Shown: positions 1-9,220, numbered from the stretch's first letter. The stretch: 62,271 nucleotides of DNA from an uncultured beta proteobacterium (GCA_902826155.1 CADEDU010000033.1:1-62271), one strand, 5' to 3'. The notes: generated from the sequence alone by a model not told the origin. A program made the numbers and translations.

Positions 1-1057
1 GACCGGCCACGCGCGGACGCATCTTTAACCCCAGCACTATCAACCCGCACACCGACAGGCAGCGCACATCCAGCAGCTCGAACCCGCCGTCGACCTTGCG
101 CAGATGTTCGTACGTCGCGACTTCGATCCCCAGGCCGGTGGTCGATTGCGTATCGGTCGCGGGGAATCCGCAGTGGAGCGCAAAGAAGATCGCATCGCGC
201 CGGCGTGTGATCGCTTTCAACTTGAATACATGCGCGAGGCTTGCCTCGGGGTAACTGCCGGTGACTTCACCGAACGGACCTTCCGGCGCCATCTCGTTGC
301 CCGGCAGGATCTCGCCTTCGAGCACGATCTCGGCTTCGGCGGGCACCTCCAGATCGATCGTCTCGCACGACACCATTCGCACCGGCTCGCCGAGCAGAGC
401 GCCCGCATAACCCAGCTCGTCGATGCCGAAGCCGGTGCTGAACCCCGAAGCGAAGAAGATCGCCGGATGCACACCGATCGCGATGGCCACCGGCATGCCC
501 TGGCCCCGCGCCGAGTACTTGTCGTAGATGCGGCGCGCGTGCCGCGGCACCATCACAAAGCCACTCGTGTCGCGCCCGGTAATCTGCTGGCGATGGAAGG
601 AGATGTTGCCGATGCCGGTGTCAGGATCCTTCACGAAGGCGATTCCCGATGCGATGAATCGCCCCGCATCGCGCTCGGAGACCTTCATGGCCGGAAGATC
701 GTGCAGGCTCGCTTCGGCGCCGAACAGGCGCAGCTCCTTCACCGGTGCGCGCGACGCATCGACCCGCTGCGCCGGGATCGGTTTGCTCATCCGACTGAGC
801 ATCTCTTCGAGCAACCGATCTTCGGGGAAGCCCAGGCCGATCGACCACTTGCGCCGATCCGCGACGATCTGACTGCATGCGGTCCACCCGGAATGGCCTT
901 CGATGCGCGTGAACAAGCTCGCCTTGCCCAGCTCGTTGAACGCGCGCCACTCGACCGCCGCCATGTTGCTTTCCGGATGTACCGGTTTGGTGAAGCGGAT
1001 CAGCTCGCCCTGCTGCTCCAGGTCGCGCAGCAGGGTTCGGAAGGATTGGTCAGTCAT
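1..1057 (-). CDS. UbiD-family decarboxylase (3' end beyond window)
   Basis: About 352 N-terminal codons are visible; the stop lies outside the window. Translating the minus strand from the ATG at 1057 gives MTDQSFRTLLRDLEQQGEL, the usual UbiD N-terminus. The acidic AEIVLEGEILP stretch and the following GPFGEVTG motif belong to the active site of this family. The family uses prenylated FMN for reversible decarboxylation of aromatic or unsaturated acids. The gene lies 35 bases after the ABC importer ATPase and is probably its last co-transcribed gene, so the importer may bring in the acid or its precursor. No UbiX-type prenyltransferase is in the window. The substrate cannot be read from sequence. 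Confident on family, not on reaction. Confidence 0.88.
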   Translation of the reverse strand, partial: MTDQSFRTLLRDLEQQGELIRFTKPVHPESNMAAVEWRAFNELGKASLFTRIEGHSGWTACSQIVADRRKWSIGLGFPEDRLLEEMLSRMSKPIPAQRVDASRAPVKELRLFGAEASLHDLPAMKVSERDAGRFIASGIAFVKDPDTGIGNISFHRQQITGRDTSGFVMVPRHARRIYDKYSARGQGMPVAIAIGVHPAIFFASGFSTGFGIDELGYAGALLGEPVRMVSCETIDLEVPAEAEIVLEGEILPGNEMAPEGPFGEVTGSYPEASLAHVFKLKAITRRRDAIFFALHCGFPATDTQSTTGLGIEVATYEHLRKVDGGFELLDVRCLSVCGLIVLGLKMRPRVAG

Positions 1058-1092
1058 CGCTCAACTCGGCTGACTTCGACGACTCGAAGTTT

Positions 1093-2175
1093 CTAGTTCA
1101 GGCGCACGCCTCGCTGCGCATCGAACAGATGCGTGCGCGGTGGATCGAACCTGAAGTTGAGCGAGTCGCCGCTCTTGAGCAGACTGTCGGCATCGACCTT
1201 GGCCACCAGCAACGACTCGGCCCCATAGTCGCAGAACACGAGCGTGCCATCGCCGAGCGGCTCGACCAGCCGCACTGCCGCGCCTGTGCCGCCCCCGCCG
1301 ACGACGACATGCTCCGCGCGCACGCCCAGTACGACCGGCTTGCCGATGAGCTCGGGGGTCACCACGGCGTCGACGGGTTGGGTGACATCACCGACTTGAG
1401 CGCGGAACACCGCCCCACTGCCGTTCCGTTCGATGGTGCCGGGCACGAAATTCATCGTCGGCATGCCGAAGAAGCCGGCGACGAACTGCGTGGCCGGCTT
1501 GCGGTAAATCTCCAACGGCGCGCCGACCTGTTCGATCCTGCCGCCATTCATCACCACGATCCGATCGGCCATCGTCATCGCCTCGGCCTGATCGTGCGTC
1601 ACGTACACGAACGTCGCCTTCAGCTGCTCGTGCAGGCGCTTGAGCTCGGTGCGCATATCGACGCGCAGTTTCGCATCGAGGCTCGACAGCGGCTCGTCCA
1701 TCAGGAACACGCGCGGATTGGTCACGATCGTGCGCGCGAGCGCGACGCGTTGCGACTCGCCGCCGGAGCACTGCCGCGGCATCTTCTCCAGGAGCTTGGT
1801 GATGTGCACCGTCTCCGCCGCGGCGCGTACCCGTGACTGGACTTCGCTCTCGGCCACTTTCTTCACGCGCAGGCCGAACGCGATGTTTTCGAACACGGTC
1901 ATGTGCGGAAACAGCGCGAGGTCCTGGAACACCATGCCCAGGCCGCGCTCGCCCGGATCGAGATCGTTCACCACCGTCTCGCCGATCAGGATGTCACCGC
2001 TGGTGGGCGTCTCCAACCCGGAGATCATGTTGAGCGTGGTCGTCTTGCCGCAGCCCGAGGGGCCGACCATGATCAGGAACTCGCCGTCGCGAATGTCGAG
2101 GTTGACCCCGTTCACCGCCTTGTAGGCGCCGAACTGCTTGACCAGATCTCTGAGAACGATGCGTGCCACAGCCAC
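1093..2175 (-). CDS. ABC importer ATP-binding protein, UgpC/MalK type (CUT1)
   Basis: This 360-residue protein has Walker A GPSGCGKTT (38-46), a Q-loop glutamine at about 84, the signature CSGGE at 136-140, Walker B VFLMDE (156-161) and the H-loop histidine at about 194. A C-terminal TOBE/OB region runs from about 235 to the end, as in MalK and UgpC. It energises uptake through the two permeases encoded just upstream in the same operon. The signature begins with Cys where Leu is usual and has Glu where Gln is usual. CUT1 systems normally carry sugars, polyols or glycerol-phosphate, but neighbouring UbiD leaves the cargo open. Confidence 0.93.
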   Translation of the reverse strand: MAVARIVLRDLVKQFGAYKAVNGVNLDIRDGEFLIMVGPSGCGKTTTLNMISGLETPTSGDILIGETVVNDLDPGERGLGMVFQDLALFPHMTVFENIAFGLRVKKVAESEVQSRVRAAAETVHITKLLEKMPRQCSGGESQRVALARTIVTNPRVFLMDEPLSSLDAKLRVDMRTELKRLHEQLKATFVYVTHDQAEAMTMADRIVVMNGGRIEQVGAPLEIYRKPATQFVAGFFGMPTMNFVPGTIERNGSGAVFRAQVGDVTQPVDAVVTPELIGKPVVLGVRAEHVVVGGGGTGAAVRLVEPLGDGTLVFCDYGAESLLVAKVDADSLLKSGDSLNFRFDPPRTHLFDAQRGVRLN

Positions 2176-2183
2176 CCCTGCAT

Positions 2184-3149
2184 TTACTTGCGAATCATGC
2201 CGAAACTGAATCCCTTGATCAGATGCTTCTGGATCGTGATCCCCAGTATCACCACCGGCACGGTGATGATCGTGCCGATCGCGGCTTGCGGCCCGTATAG
2301 CCTGCCTTCAGAGGCGCTCTGAAACTTGTTGAGCAGAATCGGCAAGGTGGTGACGTCCGGATAGGTAAGCGTCAGCGCGAGAAGAAACTCCGCCCAGTTG
2401 AGGATGAACACGAACAGGAAGGTCACCACCATCCCCGAGGCCACCAGCGGAAACACCACCTTGCGCAGGACGTAGATGCGACCGGCGCCCATCATGCGCG
2501 CCGCATGCTCGAGCGTGTAGGGGATCTCGTCGATGAACGAGAGCATCATCCAGATCACGAACGGCAGGGTCACCGCAACGTAGAGCGCGCCGATGCCGAC
2601 ATAGGTGTCGAACAGACTGATGCGAAAACCGAGCACCGATTCGGTGGCGTACGGGATCATGATCGCGTAGTACATGAGCAGCGGGATCGCGATCACGATC
2701 GGCGGGACCATGCGGATGGTGAGAATCACGTAACGGAAGTACTTGCCGCCGACCTGAAATCGCGAGATCGCATACGCGAGGAAAGTCCCCAGCAACAGCG
2801 AAATGAACGAGGTGACGAGGCAGATCAGTAACGAATCGCCGAGCGCCTTCCAGATGCTGAACGCCTGCTCGGTCGCCTGACGGGCGAGCGTTCCACGCGC
2901 CTCGTCGGCAGGAATGAAGATCTGTCGATAGTTGAGCAGCGTCGGCTCGTACGGCACCCAGCGCGGCGGCCAGGTGACCCATTCGCCTGAATCCTTGAAC
3001 GAGGTCATGACCATCCAGTAGATCGGAAAGAGCACGATCAACGACCACGCGAGCAGTACCGCGTGGCGCACGATCGGCGCGCGTGCCCGGCGACCCGAGT
3101 AGGCCGAGCGCGCACGCGAGGGCGCAGGAGCTGATGGGTCGTTGGTCAT
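2184..3149 (-). CDS. ABC importer inner-membrane permease, MalG type
   Basis: The protein has 321 residues, starting at the ATG whose A lies at 3149 (MTNDPSAPAPS...). This ATG shares one base with the stop of the upstream permease (TGATG), a sign of translational coupling. Longer upstream starts would run out of frame through that permease and are rejected. It has about six hydrophobic segments, the first at about residues 28-50. The cytoplasmic EAA loop reads EHAARMMGAGRIYVLRKV and should dock on the ATPase. It is the second permease of a binding-protein-dependent CUT1 importer. Confidence 0.93.
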   Translation of the reverse strand: MTNDPSAPAPSRARSAYSGRRARAPIVRHAVLLAWSLIVLFPIYWMVMTSFKDSGEWVTWPPRWVPYEPTLLNYRQIFIPADEARGTLARQATEQAFSIWKALGDSLLICLVTSFISLLLGTFLAYAISRFQVGGKYFRYVILTIRMVPPIVIAIPLLMYYAIMIPYATESVLGFRISLFDTYVGIGALYVAVTLPFVIWMMLSFIDEIPYTLEHAARMMGAGRIYVLRKVVFPLVASGMVVTFLFVFILNWAEFLLALTLTYPDVTTLPILLNKFQSASEGRLYGPQAAIGTIITVPVVILGITIQKHLIKGFSFGMIRK

Positions 3150-4123
3150 CAGATGCCCTGTTGCATCACGATCGATCGCTGGCGCACCAGCATGTAGATC
3201 CCGAAGAAGATCAGGATGGCGAAAATGAACAACAGGACGATCGAGGCAGCGGCCCCGAAGCTGTACTTGTTGAACACCCAGACCTGCTCCCACATGTAGA
3301 AGGCGATGGTCTGCGTCGATGTGCCGGGGCCACCGGTGGTCAGCAGCGCGACCGAATCGAACATCTTGAGCGCTTCCATGCCGCGGATCACCACGGCAAT
3401 GACGATCGCCGGCTTGAGCAGCGGCAGCTCGATCTTCCAGAAGATCTGCGACCGCGAGGCGCCCATCACCCGTGCGGCGTTGATGAGCTGGCGAGGCAGC
3501 GCGGCGAAGCCCGACATGAAGATGAGGAACGTGAGCGAGGTCCACTGCCACACGTCGGCGAGGATGATCGCCCATTGCGCCGCGATCGGATGCGACAGCC
3601 AGCGAATGCGCGGATCGATCCCGAACGGCTCCAGAAGAGGTGCGAGCAGCTGGTTGAACGGGCCCGAGTCGAGATAGATCATCGAGAAGTTGTAGCCCAC
3701 CACCACCGGCACGATCATCATCGGGATCAGAAAGATCGTGATGTAGAAGCGCTGGCCGCGGTTGAGGCGATTGACCAGCATCGCGAGCACGAAGCCGATC
3801 AGCAATTCCAGCGTGACCGCCACCCCCGCGAAATAGAACGTGCGCCCGAGCGCGGTCCAGAATGCTTCATTGCCGAGCACCGCAACGTAGTTGTCGAAGC
3901 CCTGGAAGGTGGCCTGCTCGAAGGGCCGGTTGGCCCGCCAGCGAAGCAGGCTGATGTAGATCGTCAGGATGAATGGCACGATGACGATCAGGATGAACAT
4001 CGCCTCGACCAGCACGAACGGAATGAGGCGAAACACTCGCTCCTGCGCGAACCAGGCGCCGAGGCGAGCGAAAGCGCCCGCCCGTGGCGCCCTCTGAGCG
4101 TGCATGCCGGCTGTCGTGCTCAT
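3149..4123 (-). CDS. ABC importer inner-membrane permease, MalF type
   Basis: This hydrophobic protein has about six membrane segments and an EAA loop (INAARVMGASRSQIFWKIEL), so it is the first permease of the CUT1 importer. The start is uncertain. ATG at 4123 (MSTTAGMHAQ) gives 324 residues; an in-frame ATG at 4168 adds 15 residues that do not resemble a typical permease N-terminus. Neither has a strong ribosome binding site. The gene lies between the binding-protein gene and the second permease, with which it overlaps by one base. Confidence 0.9.
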   Translation of the reverse strand: MSTTAGMHAQRAPRAGAFARLGAWFAQERVFRLIPFVLVEAMFILIVIVPFILTIYISLLRWRANRPFEQATFQGFDNYVAVLGNEAFWTALGRTFYFAGVAVTLELLIGFVLAMLVNRLNRGQRFYITIFLIPMMIVPVVVGYNFSMIYLDSGPFNQLLAPLLEPFGIDPRIRWLSHPIAAQWAIILADVWQWTSLTFLIFMSGFAALPRQLINAARVMGASRSQIFWKIELPLLKPAIVIAVVIRGMEALKMFDSVALLTTGGPGTSTQTIAFYMWEQVWVFNKYSFGAAASIVLLFIFAILIFFGIYMLVRQRSIVMQQGI

Positions 4124-4198
4124 CGCGGGCCAGAGTTCGGGCAACAGCGAGCCGCGGCGCGCAGCCATTCGTCCGCTGTCATCGGTTCGCCGCCGTGC

Positions 4199-5683
4199 TC
4201 AGAACTTGTCGATGTAGATCCCGGTCTGGACACTGCGGCGCCACTCCTGGATCTGGGTGTTGCGCCCGACGTCGACAGTGACCGCATCCCACCCCTTCTC
4301 GATGCGCTGGGCCGCCACCTGCGGCGTGATGTTCCCGCTCATCACATCCGCAAGGTTGTTGTCGAGAATCTTGAAGTACTCATAGTTGCCCTGAAGCATG
4401 AGCAGCGATACGACGTGTTTGGTGCCGTCGAGCGTGGTATCGATGAACTGCTTGGAGCCGAACTTCGCGATGATCTTCTCGTTCTTGCGATGCGATTCGC
4501 GGAATGGATCCCAGAAGCCCTTCGGATCGGCCACCGCTTCATCACCGACGGTGGGACCGGTCAGCCACTGGATGTACCAGTAGGCCAGCTCCGGATGCTT
4601 GCTGTGCTTGTTCACCATGTAGCCCGTGCCCGCCGCCTGCGGGATGCGGCGCATCAGCTTGCCGCCGCCGACGTCGACCTGCGGCACGAGACACGACAGC
4701 TGTTTGTCCTTCACCACGCTCTTCGGGTTGGAGTGTCCGAAGCCGACGATCGACGGGAACGACATCAGCGAGAACGCCTGTCCGCTCGCCCAGAACGGGT
4801 AGATCTGTGGCGTGCCCCAGCCCTGGATGTCGGGCGGCATGTGCTTCACGATCGAGGTGAACTGCTGGATCGCGCGAATACCGTTGGGCGTGTTGATCGT
4901 GGGCTTCATGTCCTTGTCGAACATGAGCCCACCGAGATAAGCCGGGAAGTGCCGGTAGGAGAAATTCACCGACCGATAGCCCATGGCGCCGTAGAGCGGC
5001 TGATCGAACTTGATGCCCCAGCGGGTCTGACCCTTCTGCGTCTGCATGAAGGCCGCTTGTTGCTCCCACTCGGTCATCGTCTCCGGACAACCCAGGGCTT
5101 TGCCGAACTTCGCGCGGTACTCCTTCTGCACCTCGGGGTTGTCGACGAGGTCTTTGCGCAGCACGAGAATCAGGTGATCGCCATCGAGGATCACCGCGTA
5201 CTGCTTGCCGTCGAAGTACTGCTGGCCGATGAGTCCTTGCGCGACACCGGAGTAGTCGGGCTTGCCGCGCGCAACCCACAAGTCCATCGGGGCGAGCGTA
5301 CCGGCGCCCGCCGCATCGGGAATCGTGTACGGAAAGTCGTTGAAGATGTCGAATGCACCGGTCTTCGCTACCGCTTCGGCCATCACTTTGGCCGGAATAT
5401 CGGTGTAGCCAAGCGGCACGTTCTCGACCCTGACGCCGGTGAGCTTCTCCCAACGCTCGTTGTAGGCCGGTTGAGCGTTCTGGTACAGCGAGTTGAGCAG
5501 GATCGTGATCTTGGGATTGTTGAGCTTCTTCTGCTTGACGTACTCGCGCGCAGCGTTGACCGCGCGATCTTCGACCGTGTTGCCGGCCACCTGCTGGGCA
5601 CACACTGCTCCCGCAACCAACGACATCGCACCCATCGACATCGCACTGACGGCAACCATCCACAGCGTTCGAGACCGATTCAT
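4199..5683 (-). CDS. extracellular solute-binding protein family 1 (ABC importer receptor)
   Basis: The protein is 494 residues long. It starts at ATG 5683, preceded by a strong purine-rich site (AAGGGGGAGCG). A longer in-frame start at 5767 is unlikely because it would place 28 residues before a clean signal peptide (MNRSRTLWMVAVSAMSM, cleavage near VCAQQ). The body is a family 1 periplasmic binding protein, with the tail of conserved Trp/Tyr residues typical of large sugar-type receptors (for example ELAYWYIQWLTG). It is the first gene of the operon and should deliver solute to the two permeases. The ligand is unknown. Confidence 0.92.
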   Translation of the reverse strand: MNRSRTLWMVAVSAMSMGAMSLVAGAVCAQQVAGNTVEDRAVNAAREYVKQKKLNNPKITILLNSLYQNAQPAYNERWEKLTGVRVENVPLGYTDIPAKVMAEAVAKTGAFDIFNDFPYTIPDAAGAGTLAPMDLWVARGKPDYSGVAQGLIGQQYFDGKQYAVILDGDHLILVLRKDLVDNPEVQKEYRAKFGKALGCPETMTEWEQQAAFMQTQKGQTRWGIKFDQPLYGAMGYRSVNFSYRHFPAYLGGLMFDKDMKPTINTPNGIRAIQQFTSIVKHMPPDIQGWGTPQIYPFWASGQAFSLMSFPSIVGFGHSNPKSVVKDKQLSCLVPQVDVGGGKLMRRIPQAAGTGYMVNKHSKHPELAYWYIQWLTGPTVGDEAVADPKGFWDPFRESHRKNEKIIAKFGSKQFIDTTLDGTKHVVSLLMLQGNYEYFKILDNNLADVMSGNITPQVAAQRIEKGWDAVTVDVGRNTQIQEWRRSVQTGIYIDKF

Positions 5684-5762
5684 CGCGCTCCCCCTTTTGT
5701 CTACACCTGGACTGCTGCGAACCGAATCAACTCTGCGTAAGGGGGTTGTAGCAAAACCGCAG

Positions 5763-5782
5763 TGCACTAAGCAAGGAGTGCA
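5763..5782. promoter_or_regulatory. inverted repeat between divergent genes, possible operator
   Basis: TGCACT (5763-5768) and AGTGCA (5777-5782) form a perfect six-base inverted repeat with an eight-base spacer. It lies in the 262-base gap between the divergent binding-protein gene and the Mo-hydroxylase gene. Its position suits an operator serving either promoter. Six-base arms can arise by chance, so this is only a candidate. Confidence 0.25.
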
Positions 5783-5945
5783 TCAATGGAGCGCGCGCCG
5801 GGAGCGCCGTCTTGCAGTCGATGTCAGCCCGTGACCGGGCGCAGCGCGCGGCTTATCATCGGCCGCAACCGCGCGCGTTCAGGAATCGATTCGGACGATC
5901 TGTCGCGCATCACTCATCACCGCCGCTTGCAAAGGAGCTCGCGCA

Positions 5946-8249
5946 ATGAAGTTCGGCATCGGTCAACCCGTTCCCCGCAAGGAAGATCCGCGCTTTCTCA
6001 CCGGCCGTGGCCGCTATGTCGACGATGTCGAGCTCCCGCGCATAGCGCACGGATTCGTGATCCGCTCGCCACACGCCAATGCGCGCATCAAGTCGATCGA
6101 CATCAAGGCGGCGCAGGCCGCACCCGGCGTGCTCGCCGTGCTCACCGGCGAGGACTACGCGGCCGACAAGCTCGGCGACATCCACTGCCATTTCCCGGTG
6201 CCGCTGCTGGCCGGTCCGCCGGTGTCCTCGCCGTTTCCGGCGCTGGCGCGCGGCGTGGTCAAGTGCGTGGGCATGCCGGTGGTGTTCGTGGCCGCCGAAT
6301 CGATCGCGCTCGCCAAGGATGCCGCCGAGCGGGTGCAGATCGACTACGAAGTGTTGCCGGCGGTGACTTCGCCGGTCGAAGCGGCCAAGCCCGGTGCGCC
6401 GAAGGTGTGGGAGCACGCCAAGGACAACGTCTCGTTCACCATCGCGTTAGGCGATCCGAACAAGGTCGATGCGGCGTTCAAGGCGGCGCACCATGTTGCC
6501 AAGGCGCAGTTCGCGAACAACCGCATCACCACCAACTCGCTCGAGCCGCGCGGGGCGATGGGCGTGTACGACGCCGGCAACGACAGCTACACGCTCTACC
6601 ACAGCGGCCAGGCGCCGCATGTGGAGCGCGAAACGATCGCCAACGAGATCCTCCACATCGACGACGCGCGCGTTCGGGTGATCTCCAACGATGTCGGCGG
6701 CGGCTTCGGCATGAAGGGCGGCACCTATCCCGAAGACATCCTGGTGCTGTGGGCGGCGCGCAAAGTCAATCGCCCGGTGAAGTGGATCGGCGAGCGCATC
6801 GAGTCGATCGCCAGCGACGCGCACGCGCGCGATCAGATGGTCGACGTGGAGATGGCATTCGACGCCGACGGGCGCATCACCGCGCTGCGCCAGAACTCGG
6901 TGTACGGCGCCGGCGCGTATCTGTCGCAGACCGCGGCGATCTCGCCGATGTTTTCGGTGACCTTATCGTCGGGCGTGTATGCGATTCCGGCGATTCGCGC
7001 CGTGACGCGCGGCATCTTCACCAACACCGTGGCCACCGCGCCGTACCGTGGTGCGGGGCGGCCGGAGGCGTCGTACATGCTCGAGCGGCTGATCGACATC
7101 GCCGCGCGCGAATTGGGCAAGGATCCGATCGAGCTGCGCCGCAAGAATTTCGTGAAACCCTCGCAGATGCCGTATCAGACCGCGCTCGCCTACCGCTACG
7201 ACTGCGGCGATTTCGAAGCGGTGATGGATCGCACCCTGAAAACCGCCGACTGGAACGGCTTCGACAAGCGCAAGTCCGACTCCGCCAAGCGCGGCAAGAT
7301 CCGCGGACGCGGCATCGCCTGCTATCTGGAAGCCGCGACGATCTTCAACGAGCGCATGGAGATCCGCTTCAATCCGGCCGGCACCGTATCGGTGGTGGCG
7401 GGCACGTTCTCGCACGGTCAGGGGCACGAGACCGTCTACGCACAGATGGTGTCGGAATTTCTCGGCGTGGAATTCGAGCAAGTGCGCCTGATCCAGGGCG
7501 ACACCGATGCGGTGTCGTTCGGACGCGGCACGTACGCTTCGCGCTCGATCTCACTCGGCGGCGCGGCGCTGCGCATCGCCTCCGATCGCATCATCGAGAA
7601 GGGCAAGGAAATCGCCGGTTTCATGATGGAAGCGGCGCCCACCGACATCGAGTTCAAGGCAGGCAAGTTCGCCGTGAAGGGCACCGACAAGGCGGTGCCG
7701 ATCCAGGGTGTGGCCAAGCGCTCGTATGTGCCGATGGGCTATCCCGCACATCTCGGCGTCGGCCTGGAAGCCGTGGGCGAATTCGATATGGGCCCGGGCA
7801 ACTTCCCAAACGGCTGTCAGATCGCGGAGGTGGAGATCGACCCGGACACCGGCGCGGTGGAACTGGTGCGCATGTTCATCACCGACGACGTGGGCACGGT
7901 GATCAACCCTCTGCTGCTCGAAGGCCAGATGCACGGCGGCGTGGCGCAGGGCGTGGGTCAGGCGCTGTGGGAGAACATCGTGTACGACGCCAATGGCCAG
8001 CTGCTCTCGGCCTCGTTCCTCGACTACACGATGCCGCGCGCCGACGATCTGCCCTCGTTCCACGTCGATGTGCATCCGATTCCCACCGGCACCAATCCGA
8101 TCGGTGCGAAGGGGGCGGGCGAAACGGGAACGGTCGGTGCGCCGGCCGCGGTGATGAACGCCATCGCCGATGCGCTGATCTCGCGCGGCAAGAAGCCGAT
8201 CGACATGCCGGCCACGCCCGAGCGGGTGTGGCGGGCGTTGCATGGCTGA
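5946..8249 (+). CDS. molybdopterin-binding large subunit, xanthine dehydrogenase/CoxL-like family
   Basis: The protein is 767 residues long, starting at ATG 5946 behind AAAGGAGC. It has the N-terminal a/b hammerhead domain (RKEDPRFLTGRGRYVDDVEL near residue 11) and the glycine-rich cofactor motif GGGFGMK at 251-257. It also has APYRGAGRPE at 365-374 and GAKGAGE at 720-726, where the glutamate is the general base of the family. It lacks the AYXCSFR motif of true CO dehydrogenases, so it is a CoxL-like hydroxylase of unknown substrate. The usual [2Fe-2S] and FAD subunits are not in the window, so partners must be encoded elsewhere if it is active. It is divergent from the ABC/UbiD operon. Confidence 0.92.
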   Translation: MKFGIGQPVPRKEDPRFLTGRGRYVDDVELPRIAHGFVIRSPHANARIKSIDIKAAQAAPGVLAVLTGEDYAADKLGDIHCHFPVPLLAGPPVSSPFPALARGVVKCVGMPVVFVAAESIALAKDAAERVQIDYEVLPAVTSPVEAAKPGAPKVWEHAKDNVSFTIALGDPNKVDAAFKAAHHVAKAQFANNRITTNSLEPRGAMGVYDAGNDSYTLYHSGQAPHVERETIANEILHIDDARVRVISNDVGGGFGMKGGTYPEDILVLWAARKVNRPVKWIGERIESIASDAHARDQMVDVEMAFDADGRITALRQNSVYGAGAYLSQTAAISPMFSVTLSSGVYAIPAIRAVTRGIFTNTVATAPYRGAGRPEASYMLERLIDIAARELGKDPIELRRKNFVKPSQMPYQTALAYRYDCGDFEAVMDRTLKTADWNGFDKRKSDSAKRGKIRGRGIACYLEAATIFNERMEIRFNPAGTVSVVAGTFSHGQGHETVYAQMVSEFLGVEFEQVRLIQGDTDAVSFGRGTYASRSISLGGAALRIASDRIIEKGKEIAGFMMEAAPTDIEFKAGKFAVKGTDKAVPIQGVAKRSYVPMGYPAHLGVGLEAVGEFDMGPGNFPNGCQIAEVEIDPDTGAVELVRMFITDDVGTVINPLLLEGQMHGGVAQGVGQALWENIVYDANGQLLSASFLDYTMPRADDLPSFHVDVHPIPTGTNPIGAKGAGETGTVGAPAAVMNAIADALISRGKKPIDMPATPERVWRALHG

Positions 8250-8366
8250 CAAGAACTTTGCGTGCGATCTATCCAGATCGCCTATGGGTTTCGTACTTGT
8301 GAGAGTGCAAGCAGAGAGTCAGCCCTCTCACCGCCCAATCCGCCGCAGATGCCGCGCACCGTTTGT

Positions 8367-8394
8367 TTGGACATTCCTCAAATATCGATAACAT
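8367..8394 (+). promoter_or_regulatory. candidate sigma-70 promoter for the small membrane protein
   Basis: TTGGAC (8367-8372) and TAACAT (8389-8394) are separated by 16 bases, 32 bases before the start codon at 8427. The stretch is AT-rich compared with its surroundings. Four of six matches at -10 make this plausible but unproven. I see nothing else clear in the gap 8250-8426. Confidence 0.4.
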
Positions 8395-8426
8395 CGGGTC
8401 AAACAATGTGCTAACGGAGGAGCACG

Positions 8427-9050
8427 ATGTCACCCGATCAAGGCATGGCTTTAGGCGTTGGGCTCGCCATTCTGTTCGTGTTGGTGGTTCCAGCAGTCGT
8501 GGTGGTGTATCTGGTTTGTCGGGTGGCTCGAGCGCGTGGCTGGCCGCGCTGGGTGCCAATTGCCACCGCACCGCTTGGCATCATGCTGGGAATCGCGGTG
8601 ACGTTCTTCGCCGTGTTCGACGATCTGGGCAAGCAATTTCTCGCCCGATATACGGCGCCGACGATCGAAATCCGCGTTCCCCAGGACTACCGCGGCGCAG
8701 TGCTCGTTTTCTTCGCGGATAGCGAGCCGATGCTGCAGCCGATCGGCGCCAATCGCTATCGGATCGAAGTGCCGAAAAACGGCTCGCTGCTTACCGGAGC
8801 CTATCCCGACTTCCAGCGCTTTTCGGACCACGCGAAATACGAGATCTCATATCCCGATGGCACGCGTCCGCGACTGACAACACCTTCACCGACAGGTGGC
8901 ACATTCAACGATGCGTCGTTCGCGCGCTTCTTCGTCGGCAACGCGGAGGAGTATCGCGACTACTACGAAGTGAAGCTCGCCCAGGGCAAGGTGCTCGATG
9001 AGCGCGAGCTCTTCAAGGCACTGCAGGCTGGGCGGGCGGGGAAGAAGTAG
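8427..9050 (+). CDS. small membrane-anchored hypothetical protein (DUF6843-like)
   Basis: The protein is 207 residues long with a very good ribosome binding site (CGGAGGAGCACG then ATG). Two hydrophobic segments (about 8-32 and 43-65) are followed by a soluble domain starting PTIEIRVPQDYRGAVLVFF. That beta-rich pattern reminds me of the DUF6843 domain, but this is from memory and not a search. The soluble part probably faces the periplasm. It stands alone between the Mo-hydroxylase gene and a repeat, and seems unrelated to the catabolic genes. Function unknown. Confidence 0.75.
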   Translation: MSPDQGMALGVGLAILFVLVVPAVVVVYLVCRVARARGWPRWVPIATAPLGIMLGIAVTFFAVFDDLGKQFLARYTAPTIEIRVPQDYRGAVLVFFADSEPMLQPIGANRYRIEVPKNGSLLTGAYPDFQRFSDHAKYEISYPDGTRPRLTTPSPTGGTFNDASFARFFVGNAEEYRDYYEVKLAQGKVLDERELFKALQAGRAGKK

Positions 9051-9063
9051 GGCGGGGTGATCT

Positions 9064-9217
9064 GAGCTCGCTCAGGTTGCGTCCCCTGAAGGGGCCCGCG
9101 GCTCCGCCCTCCGCAAGCCGCCTTCCGATCGACCGATTCGTTGACAGGCCTCGCTGTCGGCGGCTCAGCTCGCTCCGGGGTCGCCTCCCCTAAAGGGGCC
9201 CCTGCTCCGCCCTCCGC
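9064..9217. repeat. duplicated ~52-base intergenic element with short palindromes
   Basis: Two similar copies lie at 9064-9114 and 9166-9217. Both run AGCTCGCTC, then a centre of CCCCTGAAGGGG (9083-9094) or CCCCTAAAGGGG (9187-9198), then GCTCCGCCCTCCGC. The palindromic centres could form small hairpins between the convergent genes ending at 9050 and 9221. No T-run follows, so they are not classic terminators. The pattern resembles a dispersed intergenic repeat family. Confidence 0.6.
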
Positions 9218-9220
9218 TCG

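Noticed and set aside
3083..5740. An 885-codon open frame on the plus strand opposite the ABC operon
   Set aside because: It is the antisense of well-recognised permease and binding-protein genes and its product is rich in Arg, His and Asp with no recognisable motif, an effect of high GC.
5946..8249. Carbon monoxide dehydrogenase (coxL)
   Set aside because: The AYXCSFR active-site motif is absent and no coxS or coxM gene is present, so a CO-oxidising role is not supported.
5786..8302. An 838-codon frame overlapping the Mo-hydroxylase gene in another frame
   Set aside because: The 5946-8249 frame has all family motifs and a good start site; the longer frame is an out-of-frame shadow.
9083..9198. 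The CCCC...GGGG palindromes as Rho-independent terminators
   Set aside because: The stems are only four to five bases and have no following T-run.
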